Source of the DNA: Nelumbo lutea | Lineage: Eukaryota > Streptophyta > Magnoliopsida > Proteales > Nelumbonaceae | NCBI GenBank assembly: GCA_022828595.1 | Contig: JAKGHH010000001.1 | Location: forward strand, 140,263,017-140,327,016 | DNA: 64,000 nucleotides | Reading direction: 5' to 3' | Part shown: positions 35,801 to 47,800 of the stretch, one piece after another | How the letters are laid out: each line of letters begins with the position of its first letter | Position numbering within the stretch: position 1 is the stretch's first letter | Program-made: the position numbers and the translations under genes | The notes under the pieces: model-generated | The model's input: the letters and a program-made list of their open reading frames with translations, nothing else | What the model was told of the DNA's origin: nothing | The model's database searches: none

Positions 35801-38800
35801 CCGAGCGGAACAAAGCTGGAAATACGCACTACGCTTTGAGTTCGCGGCATCCAACAACGAGGCGGAGTACGAGGCACTGATAGCCGAGCTGAACCTAGCG
35901 CACAAGGTCGGAGCAAAGCACGTAGTTATCTGCAGTGATTCCCAGCTCGTGGTCAACCAAGTTATAGGCGAATACGAAGCACGCGGGCTCACTATGATTG
36001 CATACATGGCAAAAGTAAAGGAGGCTCTGTTCAACTTCAAGTCACACTTCATCAAGAAAATCCCGAGGTTAGAGAACACTGAGGCTGACACACTGTCCCG
36101 ATTAGCCAGCACGAGTCACAACGCCATGAGAACCGTTTGCATAGAGGACTTACCTCGGCCCAGTATTCTCGGTGGGGCAGAAGAGGTCACTCCCGTCTCT
36201 GAAGCAGAGCCGAGCTGGATCGACCCACTCGCGAGCTTCCTGCTAAACGAAACCCTCCCTGCGGACCGCAATGCAGCCAAGAGGGTGCAGCGCCAGGCAG
36301 CCAAATATGTCATAATAGACGAACGGTTGTACCGACGATCCTACACGCTCCCCTACCTGCGATGCTTGCGACCGGCTGAAGCCGAGCTCGTACTCCACGA
36401 CACTCATGAAGGCTTGTGCAACGGACACCTGGGGGGCAGAGCCCTCGCTCAAAAGGCACTTCGACAAGGATACTACTGGCCAACGATGAAGATAGAGGCC
36501 GTCGAGCTCGTCAGAAAATGCGACAAGTGAAAAAAGCATGCCAATATCCACCATCAGCCTGCTTCCAACCTCAAGTACTTCACCAGTCCATGGCCCTTTG
36601 CACAATGGGGCATCGACCTTCTGGGGCCATTCCCACCAGCAACAGGTGGGAGAAAATTCCTAGTGGTGGCAATAGATTACTTCACAAAGTGGATAGAAGT
36701 TGAACCTCTAGCAACGGTTACAACCCGAAACATACAGAACTTCTTTTGGAAGAACATAGTATGTCGCTTCGGGCTACCTCGGGTACTGATCTCCGACAAT
36801 GGCAAACAGTTCGAGGATATCAAGTTCCAAGAATGGTGCCAAAGTATGGGAATTAGTTAGAACTTCACGTTGGTCGCACACCCGCAGGTAAACGGCCAAA
36901 CAGAAGTAATGAACAGAGCCATCCTCCACGGATTGAAAACACGACTAGACCGAGCTAAAGGGTTGTGGGTGGACGAGCTACCAAGTGTTCTATGGGCTCA
37001 CCGAACCACGGAAAAAACCGCCACAGGGGAGACCCCCTTTAACCTCACCTATGGCACCGAAGCGGTAATCCCGGTGGAAATCGAAGTACCTACACTGCGA
37101 CTAGAAGCATACGACGAGCAGACGAACAAAGACGAGTTACACACCAACCTCGACCTACTGGACGAGGTGAAAGACCTCGCACGCATCCGAACTGTGGCCT
37201 ACCAGCAAAAGGTAGCTCGGTACTACAATGCCAGAGTAAAGAAGAGGAACTTCCGCATCGGCGACATGGTTCTCCGTAAGGTCATGGTACCTGAACCCGG
37301 CATAGGAAAACTCGGACCAAATTGGGAAGGACCTTACAGAGTAAAGAAAGCACTCGGGGGGGCATACGAGCTCGAAACCCTAGAGGGAAAACAAGTACCC
37401 CGAGCATGGAACATTGTCAACCTAAGGCGATACTACCTGTAGACTGCCAAGCAAAGTGGATAAAATCACCACCAAAAGCCTACGGGCTAGGATGCCGAAC
37501 TAACGAAGGAAACCTCGGCACAGGCAAGCAAAGAAAAGAGCTAAAGGCGAAACGGAGACAACGAACTAATAGGGGACATCGGCATCTCAGAAGCACCAAA
37601 ACAGGGCGCGGTGCGGTAACACGGGCAGAAAACAGATCGGACATATAGTCAGTTCGGCAAAATATGCTCAGTTCGGAGAAAAGAAAGAACTTCATTATTT
37701 CATTTTCAAAGGTAGTACATAAAAAAAAGAAAAAAAAAATTACAAGCCCGTAGCTATTTCTTCATCATCAGAAGGCACTTCAACAAAACCCGAAGGCCCC
37801 GCCTCTCCCTCGGAGTCTGGCTCGGCATCAACAGCATTAGCCATCTCCTGAGTTATGCGCGAAGTGGATATGGTGCTAACATCGAGCTCGGGGTACGTAT
37901 TCCGGATCATCCACCGGCTTAGTTTAAAACCCCTCCTATATGAATCCACCATCAAATCATCAAAGCCCGGCGAAGCAATGTACTCATCGACGGCCTTCTT
38001 CTTGGCATCCTCGATACCTTGAGAAATGATCTGCATCCTCTCCCTGATATCCTCCTGAAGATACTCGACCTGATGTTGCAAATCCGGCCTCAAGTCCGCC
38101 ATGTGCTTCACCACCACTCCTATGGTCTCGGCATCTCTCTGAGACCTCGCTTGCCTGATCCGTGAAAAACGAGCAGTCTCTTCGGCAGCACGAGTAGCAG
38201 CCTCAGCAGCACGAGCAGCCTCCTCGGTAGTGCGACGAGCCTCTTCGGCAACTCGCGCCTTCCTCAAGCTCCTCTCCACCTGAGCCGACAAGGCGTGAAT
38301 AGAAGAATTCACCTACCAAAAGAGACTGAATGATCAATAGAACCAACAAAACAAAAGCCAAAGAGTTCTAAAAAAGGAAAACACTTACCACCATGGCATG
38401 GGTAACGGCACGGCAGGCCACTTGATGCAGAGGGAAATCAGTCCACGTCGCGACCTCCTCGGGGAAGATAGCCTCTTTACTCTTTTGAAGAGCATGGGTC
38501 AGCGTCAATACACTCCTAAAATCCCCCGGGGCCCCCGAGCCCGAGGGCCCAGCTCGCGTAGGAGCAGACCCGGAGTAAGCAGGAGCCCTAGAGTATGTAG
38601 GAGCCCCTGTGTATGTAGTCTCAGCATAAGGGCCCCCTGCCGGCTCCTGCATCGGAGGGACCACCTCGAGCTCCCTGGGCGGATCTTCTGGCTGATAGCC
38701 CGACACCCCGGGCTCCGCATCCTGAGGTGTCTCGGCACGAGTTCGCTTGGCAACCCGCTTTCTCCTCTTCATACCTTGAAACAAGTGCCCACCCCGGGTC

Positions 38801-41800
38801 CCTCGCGAATCCATCACACCTGCGAAAAGAAGTTCGCCATCAGTAAAAAGCAAGAAAGACAGCAAGATAAGAGTCTCTAAGTGAAGAACCTACCCGAGTT
38901 CCGGCCGCAATGAGCTTGGCCTCCGTCAGATACTATTGACACTTCAACCCAAGCCGCGCCCATTGCTGGAGGCCCTTCGCCGTCTCCTTGTCAAGCGTGA
39001 TCCCGGAGTCAGGAGCGGCCATTCCCCACCCAGTCTGAAAAGGCCACCCTAGCACACTTCGCACCCCGAAATAGTCCCGCTTCCATGCTGGGACCTTGTT
39101 GGGGAGCTCGTGTAGAAGCTTAAATCCCGGGCGAGGAGACAGGTAGTAAGTCCGCCTGCACCCGGGGAGGGGACCTGCTTGCTTCTTAAGCATCAAGATT
39201 GAAGAAAAAATCTCCAAGTCCAACGGAAAGCTCTCGTCACAGAATAAGGAGATTGTCCCCACCAAGTTTCGAATGGAATTCGGGTGAAGTTGGCCGACCG
39301 TCACGCCGAAGTGGTTCAAGACTTCGACAAAGAGGGGATGGAAAGGCAATCGCAGCCCCGCGGCGAGCTGCTCCCGGAATATCACGATCTCATCAGGACC
39401 GTGTTCCCAAGGAAAGCTACCCGAAGGTATGAAATAAGCGTACTCCCCGGGCAAGTTATAGTAAGTAATGAGGGATTTGAGCCCCTCGGGCATCATGGTC
39501 GAAGGGCCGAACTTGTCTAACCTCCGACCCCGGCGAGAGGTGGACGCCAAACTACCCGAAGCACCACGGCCTACAAGCTCGAACCCTTCCTCGAGCTCTA
39601 CCTCTGGCTCGCTAGGGCTATCGGGGGATGCAACTTGGTTCGTAGAACCTGCATCAGACCCACTAAAAGGACTATCTAAGCCATCCGAGCTAGACATCGA
39701 GAATGATGATATCCAGGAAAGTACTCACCCGGACAAAAGCTGTAGACCACAGGAGCTCGGACGAGCGGAAGACCTTGAGCGCGAACTGAAGAAACCTGGA
39801 CGCGAACTGCGAGCTAAAACTCAGGCGCGAGCTTGAGAGAAATACAGAAGTGACAACTGGGGTCCCCCCCCGCTATTTATGCTCACAGTGACCGAAAGGC
39901 AACAACTTAGATCAAAGCCAATCCGACGGCCTACAGCCGCACTGACCGCACATCCCCCGAGACCGATACGTGATTGGCGCACGTATTTCTGAAACTGACG
40001 GAACGCCAGCGCACGTCTCCTCAGAAAAAGCGGCAGTGGCACGCCTTTTTCAAATTTGAAAAGATGTCCGCTATCGCGCCCCCCAAGTGGCGCGCTTTTT
40101 TTTGAAATTTTTGAAATAACGCGCGCACCGCCACATCTACCAGCGTTTAGACAGGCCGGCGCACTTCCCGCCTAAATGGACTCTCGAAGAAGCCCAAGAA
40201 ACCCTAACAAACGCACCTCGTGCCGGCAGAACCAAGATTCAAAGTGCAGGGCAAATCTACCTGACACCTAGCAAACTCCCCGCGCCAGGGCAAGACCCTT
40301 AGCACGAGGAGTGGGGGGCAATTGATGAAGGAAGATTTGGCCCGACCTCGCAAATCACGCCACGTGGCAAAAAAGCAAGTAGCTCGGCACTTAAAACAGC
40401 ATACCGAGGGCACAAAAAGAAGAGACCAGCGGTCCGAACTCCCCTCGAGGAGACCAAGTCCCTGCAAGGAGCCCGAACTCCCTACAAGGGGCCCGAACTC
40501 CCTACTTAGAGCTCGAACTCCCTACGAGGAGCCCGAACTCTCCCTTTGGCCCCGAGTCACACAAAGCAGAGACCCGAACTGGCCCGTCTTATGACAGTTC
40601 GGGACCCCCCCTTATCCGAACTCAAGACTTCGCCTCACGCACCGCTCCAGGCACTTCGCTTCCGGAGCATTGAACTGGACGAACCACACCGTACTTGACA
40701 CCGAAGGAGTCCGTATCCAGGGGCGGCGCACCTGACTGACTTGGGATCTGACGCCTGATGGCCGCATTTCAAACGGCCACCTGCCACCGTCACCTGTCAC
40801 CGCTACCTCCAGTTACAGAGACAACTCCGACAAAAAGAGCAGTGACGGTTCTGCCCCAGTAGAGGCAATGACGCCCGAACTGGCAGAAGCACGGAAATAC
40901 TCATTCCCGACCTGACAGCGGTCTAGGAGTGAGTGCGCGAGGTGGTTATAAAAGGCTCTCCACCCCCAAAGAGGAGGTATGCAAACTTTGCGCTATCTGG
41001 TTTTATCTTGCCTTTGAAGGATTCTAACTTAAGCTTCGGAGCCTTTACACCGGGTTCTCCCCGGAGTTTCTTCATTTTCTCCGTTTCAGGTCCCCCACTA
41101 CTCAGGTTAGAGGCAAGATCGTTGACAGCTAAGATCGGCCGGATTGTGCATCATCAGTACTCTTCTAGTGTTTTGGTTCTTTGTTGTAAATCAAAATACT
41201 CCTGATAAAGCTGATACACTCTTGTTGTGTTATCTTGTCCAGAATATAGTTTCTTAGCATGCTCCCATATATCCTTAGCCGTATCAAGGAACATAAAGTT
41301 GGCACTAATTTTGGGTTCCATACTATTCCACAGCCAAGTCATGATTTGAGCATCTTCTTGTTCCCAATCATCAAACCCTGGAGAGTCCTCCGATGGCTTC
41401 TCATCTCTTACATGCTTTACTTTCTTTCTTGCCTTGAGAAACACTTCCATTGATTTTGCCCATGGAACATAGTTCTCCCCATTCAGCTTAATTGAAGTCT
41501 TTTGTACCCCTAGGTAGTCGGAGGAAATTACCACACTAGGTTTCTGATCATTGTAGCCATCTCCTATTGCTGCCATTGTACTCTTTCGCAATTGCCTCTT
41601 ACCTTACTTCTCAGCTACAAGCTGATTGATGTTGTTCAGTTTGATACTTCAGCACCTATTGCAGCCCCTAAACACAACAGTGGGAGCACACACTTGTTCT
41701 TCTTCACACTACTGCTGACTTCACACACCTACGACCCACATAAGCATCACAAGCACCACAACACAACAGTAGGCCCTCTTACAACCACTCAATAAAAAAA

Positions 41801-44800
41801 TTGTGCATCACAAGCACCACAACACAGTCAAACTGCTACACCCAGTTCAGACTTGTTTAACACACTTAAGAGGGCATTACACAACCACAAGGAGCTTGGC
41901 AAGGTCACTGCATTCCACCTTACACCACTCGGCCACCTACAGCAGCCCTAACACCACTCAACAACTCACAGCAGCCCTACACCATTTGGCTACTGCACAC
42001 ACAGCCCTTCCTAGGGCAACAATGAACCGAGAGAACTAGGTTCTAATCAGTACTAACTGATTCTTGAAGGGTTCCTACCCAGAAATACCAGCAACACAAA
42101 ATGACTAAATAACCAACCTTCCTTTGAGAGTATCAGCGAACCATTCACTACTGAAATCACCTTCCTTGATGAAGAAAACTGTGCACAGCAGAGAGCAACG
42201 AGCTGTGATGTCTCAGACCTAGGGCGAACCAACTCTCTCCATTAACTAACTAGAAATGAAGAAGAAGGTGTCACGAACACAGCTGAGATGCTTTACAAGC
42301 AGAAGCAGGTCAGAAACCTTGCTCTGAAACCATGTTTTGGAGCAGCTACAGTAACCCGAACCAGTGAAGAAGGAAGAAGAAGATGAGAAAGAAGACAAGA
42401 GAAAGAGAGAACATGAGGGTTTAGTCGAAACTGATTAGTCTCTCATTCAGTCGACCCCCTAATGTTTATTAGGTTCTAATTACACTTACAAAGACTAAAC
42501 TGCCCTCACTTAAGTGTGGGGCAGAGTACTCTAATAAAACAGCCACATAAGCAAAGTACTTAACTGACATGAGATTACTAAACTACCCCTATTCGGCTCA
42601 CTCTAACAGTAATGAAAACACTGCATACGTTCAAGCTTCAGTAAGGAGAAGGAACAAGATTTTATGGATTCGGACTCAAGACAGAAGATTGGATGAGCAG
42701 AATGAGATTGTAGAAGAGATAAGGAGATTTTACATGAAATTATATAAATGCCACAACCAATCTAGGTATTCAACCCAAAACTGAACACCGTTACCTGCTG
42801 TCTGAGTTGCTCTAGTTCAGCTGGAAAATGAAGTTGGTAATTCAGCTCCACCGCCTCAGACACCATCAGCACCCCCTACTCAGCTTTTGCTCATTCAGGT
42901 AATCGGGCCTTAGCTCATCATGCCTCAGTTACGGGTAATACAGAAGATTCATGGATAATAGATTCTGGAGCATCTGACCATATGACTGGCTTGCCATCAC
43001 TATTTACTACCTATCACTTATCTTTAGGCAGAAACAAAATGTCCATTACTGATGACTCCCTCGTTCCTATTTCTGGCAAGGGAGACATCAAGTTGTCTAA
43101 TGCTATTTCCTTATCTTCGGTTTTGCATGTTCCTATGCTTAGTACTAACTTACTTTCAGTTAGTAGTATTACAAAAAACCAAAATTGTTCAGTAACCTTT
43201 TTTCGGATCGATGTGTTTTTCAGGATCTGGAGACAAGGAAGGTGATTGGGACTAGCCGTAAGGCAAATGGAGTCTATTTGCTTTGAGGGAGTCCTCATTG
43301 GGAAGATAGTGAGACTAAGAGGTCTTGTGTTTCTCAGTTTGTTGATCAGGCTATGCTTTGGCATAATAGGATGGGTCATTTATCTTTTCGGGCTTTGAAG
43401 AGTTTGTTTACTAGTTTATTTGAATCTATCCAGATGTCTAGTTTGAAATGAGAGAGTTATGAACTTGCAAAACACTACAGGACAACCTATTCATTAAGTA
43501 ATAATAGAAGTAATATTCCCTTTGAAATTGTGCATATTGATGTTTGGGGACCTTACCATACCACTGCCATGGGGGGGGGGTACAGATATTTCCTACTGTT
43601 TGTTGATGATTATACTCTTTTTTCGTAGATTTATCTCATGCGTTCTCGAGGTGAGGTTCTAGCATTAACCCAGATCTTACATCAGATAATTTTAATCCAA
43701 TTTAGGGTTAAAATCAAAATTTTTAGATTTGATAATGCGAAAGAATATTTTGCAAATCCGTTAGCCTCTTATTTGCTTGAACATGGGATTATCCAACAGA
43801 ATACCTGTCCTCATACACCATTAGCAAAATGGGGTTGCTGAGAGAGAGAATAGAAACATATTGGAGGTAGCCAGAAGCATTATATTTACCTCTAATGTGC
43901 CTATACGTTTCTGCTGTTCTTACAGCAATGTATCTCGTCAATAGGATTCCTTCATGGGTTCTCGACATGAAATCTCCATTTACCCTCTTATATCCTGATA
44001 AAGAGTTATTTACCATTCCCCTTAAGACCTTTGGTTGTACATGCTTTGTTCAGATTCTTGGCCCTCATCGTTCCAAGTTTGATCCTAAGGCCTCAAAATG
44101 TATTTCCCTTGGTTCTGCACAAACTCAAAAGGGATATTACTGCTATGAACCTACTTCTAAGAAAAGAGTTGTCTCAATGGATGTCACTTTCTTTGAAGAT
44201 ATACCCTATTATCCAAGGGCTTCTCCTCAGGGGGAGAGTAGTAAGGATGGGGTTAACTCGTTAGAAGTTCCTTTACCTATCCCATTAAGTGAAGAGGGGT
44301 GTAATGGGGAGGGCTGTCAAAGATGCAGGGATGTGAGAGTCTATCACAGACGATGGAGACAGGTTGATTTCGGACATCAACAGTGCAAGTCAGTCCCAGT
44401 CTCTTCTACAGATCCAGATCCCGATACCACAGTAGCCCCAGTTCCTTCTACAAAGCCAGATCCAGGTACCATAGATACTATAGATGAAAGACATTCCACC
44501 ATGGAGCCTTCACCTTCATTAGATGATCTTGATCTTCCCATAGCAGTTCGTAAGGGCAAGCGTTGTTGCACCACATCTACAGCTCACAACATTTCTCAGT
44601 TCTTGTCCTACGATCATTTGTCTCCCTCCTATAAGTCTTTTCTCGCATCCATTGCCAATGTTTCCATTCCCAGAACAATACAGGAAGCATTGGAAGTACT
44701 AGAATGGAAAGATGCAATAAAAGCAAAAACGGATGCCCTCATCAGAAACAATACTTGGGAGATAGTTGATCAGCCTAAAGGTAAGAAACCGGTTGGATGT

Positions 44801-47800
44801 AGATGGGTATTCACTGTGAAACATAATGTTGATGGTTCTATTGAAAGGTATAAGGCTCGGTTAGTTGCAAAAGGATTTACTTAGACATATGGTATTGCTA
44901 CTTGAAAACTTTTACACTAGTAGCAAAGATGGCCACTATCAGAGTCTTATTATCTCTTGCAGCCAATTACTCTTGGTTGTTATATCAGATGGATGTTAAA
45001 AATGCCTTCCTCAACGGAGACTTGTAAGAAGAGGTTTACATGCAGTTGCCTCCTCGATTTTATGGTACAGAGACAGGAAAGAAGGTTTGTCGGTTGAATA
45101 AAGCCTTGTATAGACTAAAACAGTCTCCCAGAGCTTGGTTTGATAGATTTAGACAAGCCTTTGAAAGGTTCGTGTTTGCTGAAATAGAGTTGTCGAATGA
45201 GAGGAGAAGAAGAAGAAGAAGAAGATATGAGATGGGCGGCAGAATAATCCTCAGCCAGCCCTAATCTATTATATGTAAGAACATTACATAATGTTACATA
45301 AATAGACAAGAATGCCCCTGATTAGTGATGTGACACCTAGTCAAAATAAACACTAAATAAGATTAGGCCCAATAACTAATGACTTAAGACCCAACAAAGA
45401 TAAACATACAAATTAAGACAGCCGAACCAACACTCCCCCTCAAGCTAAGCATGGATGTCAATCATGTTTAGCTTGCCAAGTAAGTCCACGAATTTCACTG
45501 TAGCTAGTCCTTTAGTCAAAACATCTGCAATCTGCATCTCGGAGGGAGTATAAGGAATGCAGAGTTCTCGTGAGACAATTCTTTCTCTAACAAAGTGACG
45601 GTCTATCTCAATATGTTTCGTTCTATCATGTTGCACTGGGTTATTTGCAATGTTGATGGCATCCTTGTTGTCACAGTACAACCTGAGAGGACACTCAATC
45701 TTTATTCCAAGTTCACCAAGCAGGATCTTAAGCCATAAAAGTTCAACAACACCATGAGCCATAGCTCGGTATTCGGCCTCTGCACTAGATCTAGCAACCA
45801 CATTCTGTTTTTTACTCCTCCATGTAACTAAATTTCCTCCAACAAAGGTGCAGTACCCAGAAGTAGACTTCCTGTCCCCAACAGAACCAGCCCAATCTGC
45901 ATCAGTATATCCTTCAACTTCAATTTTACTGTTTTTCCTGAACAGAATCCCTTTCCCCGGGCAAGACTTCAAATATCTGAGGATCCTTTCCACAGCTTTC
46001 ATGTGAGGGATTTTAGGAGTGTGCATGAACTGACTGACAACATGTACAGCATAAGCAATGTCAGGGCGAGTGAGGGACAGGTAAATCAACTTCCCCACCA
46101 GCTTTTGGTATCTTTCCTTATCAAGGTAGTCCTCTCCTACTGACTCCTGTAGACCATGATTCTGTTCTATTGGAGTATCTGCTGGCCTACTCCCATCATG
46201 CATGTCTCTTGAAGAAGATCAAGGATGTATTTCCGCTGACATATATAGATGCCCTCTTTGGATCTTGCAACTTCAATCCCAAGAAAGTATCTCAGTTGGC
46301 CCAGGTCTTTAATCTCAAATTCAGCAGCCAAGACCTCCTTTAGTCTTTTAATCTCTTCCTGATCATCCCCTGTAATTACCATATCATCCACATAGACAAT
46401 AAGTGTTGTAAGTTTGCCATTTCTCTTCCTTATTAATAGGGTATGATCTACCCCACTTTGAGTGTAACCCCCTTTCTTCATGGCCCCACATATCTTCTCA
46501 AACCAAGCTCGAGGGGGCCATATAGGGCTTTTCTCAATCTACATACCTTCTTGCCAAAACCCATAACCTGGTGGAGGATCCATGAACACCTCTTCATGCA
46601 GGTCGCCATTCAAGAAAGCATTCTTCATGTCCAACTGATGTAGCTCCCATGATAAATTTGCAGCTAATGATAATTGAACTTGGATTGTGTTGAGTTTTGC
46701 CACCAGAGCAAAAGTTTCTTTGTAGTCAATTCCTTCTTTTTGAGTAAACCCTTTTGCTACCAGTCTAGTCGTGTACCTCTCAATGGACCCGTCCTCCCTA
46801 TGCTTCACAGTGAACACCGACTTGCATCCAACAGTGCCTTTCCCTTCTGGTGGATCCACTAATTCCCAAGTCCTTGCTTTCATTAAGGCCTTCAGTTCTT
46901 CGTCCATAGCCTCTTTCCATTTTGGGTCAGATATTGCCTCGGAATACCTGGTAGAAACATGCACAGAAGAGAGAGCTGACACAAAAGAACAATAGCGAGG
47001 ACACAAATGTGACTAAGACACAAAATCAGCAATGGGGTGTCTGATAGTACAAGAACGAGTAGACTTATGAAGGGATCCGAGTCCAATTGGTCGCTGTCAT
47101 GAGTTAGAGGACCCTTCTTCCTTCTGTTGTAGGTGATTCTGATATCTCTTTGCAGTCTGCTGGAGTCTTCAGTAATATTTGCGACATCACTAGTAGTAGC
47201 TGGTACAATGGGAGCCTCACTAGATTCACCCGGGATACCACAACTAGGTGGATTAGGAGGAGAAGATGGAAGGCCTGAGGTTGAGAGAGGTACAAAGAAT
47301 GGGGAAACAGAAGAATCCTCTTCCATCCCACTAGTCTTCCCCTGAAGAGGATCCTGGGAAGAGTGAAAATAGGATTGAGACTCAAAGAATACCACATCCT
47401 TTGTGACATTTTTTCTTGGTGACTGGATCATAACACTTGTATCCCTTCTGAGTAGGGGAGTACCCCAAAAAGATTCCCTTTGTAGCCCTAGGATCCAATT
47501 TGGTTTTCTTTGGATCCTTGACATGTATAAAGCATACACAACCAAAGACTCTCGATGGAAGAGAAAAGTCAGGAAGATGAGGGCAAAGAACAGAGAAATG
47601 AGTTTTCATCCCCAATACCTTAGATGGCATTCGATTTATCAGATATGATGCAGTAAGGATTGCTTGAGACCAATAGCTTTTTGGAACTTTGTGCTGAAAT
47701 AGTAAGGCTCGAGCAGTCTCCAATAGGTGCCTATTCTTGCGCTCAGCAACCCCATTTTGTTGGGCGGTACTAGTACAAGATGACTGATGAATCATTCCAG

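Larger units (their letters stand above)
27433..41156 (+). mobile_element. Gypsy-2: full-length Ty3/gypsy element, Tat-like, with antisense gene
   Basis: It is flanked by the perfect duplication GTACT (27428-27432 and 41157-41161), inside the gag of Copia-5. The LTRs begin TGATGAAGG and end TGCATCATCA. The order is 5' LTR (with a solo LTR-X inside), primer binding site, gag (with Copia-6 inside), protease, RT, RNase H, a second RNase H-like domain, integrase, a spliced antisense gene, purine tract, 3' LTR. The extra RNase H and an antisense ORF between pol and the 3' LTR are known features of the Tat lineage (Grande, RIRE2, Retand); the lineage call is an inference. Several stops disable gag and pol. 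Confidence 0.95.
23342..42608 (-). mobile_element. Copia-5: full-length minus-strand Ty1/copia, split by Gypsy-2
   Basis: It is flanked by the perfect duplication GTAAT (23337-23341 and 42609-42613). The minus-strand order is 5' LTR, primer binding site, leader, gag start, [Gypsy-2 27433-41156], gag end, protease, integrase, RT, RNase H, polypurine tract, 3' LTR. It is inserted in a LINE. Without Gypsy-2 it would be about 5.5 kb. Coding regions carry several frameshifts. Confidence 0.93.

Noticed and set aside
39199..39836. Plus-strand ORFs opposite the antisense gene
   Set aside because: They mirror the minus-strand exon 1, which has splice logic and domain similarity; the plus frames have none.
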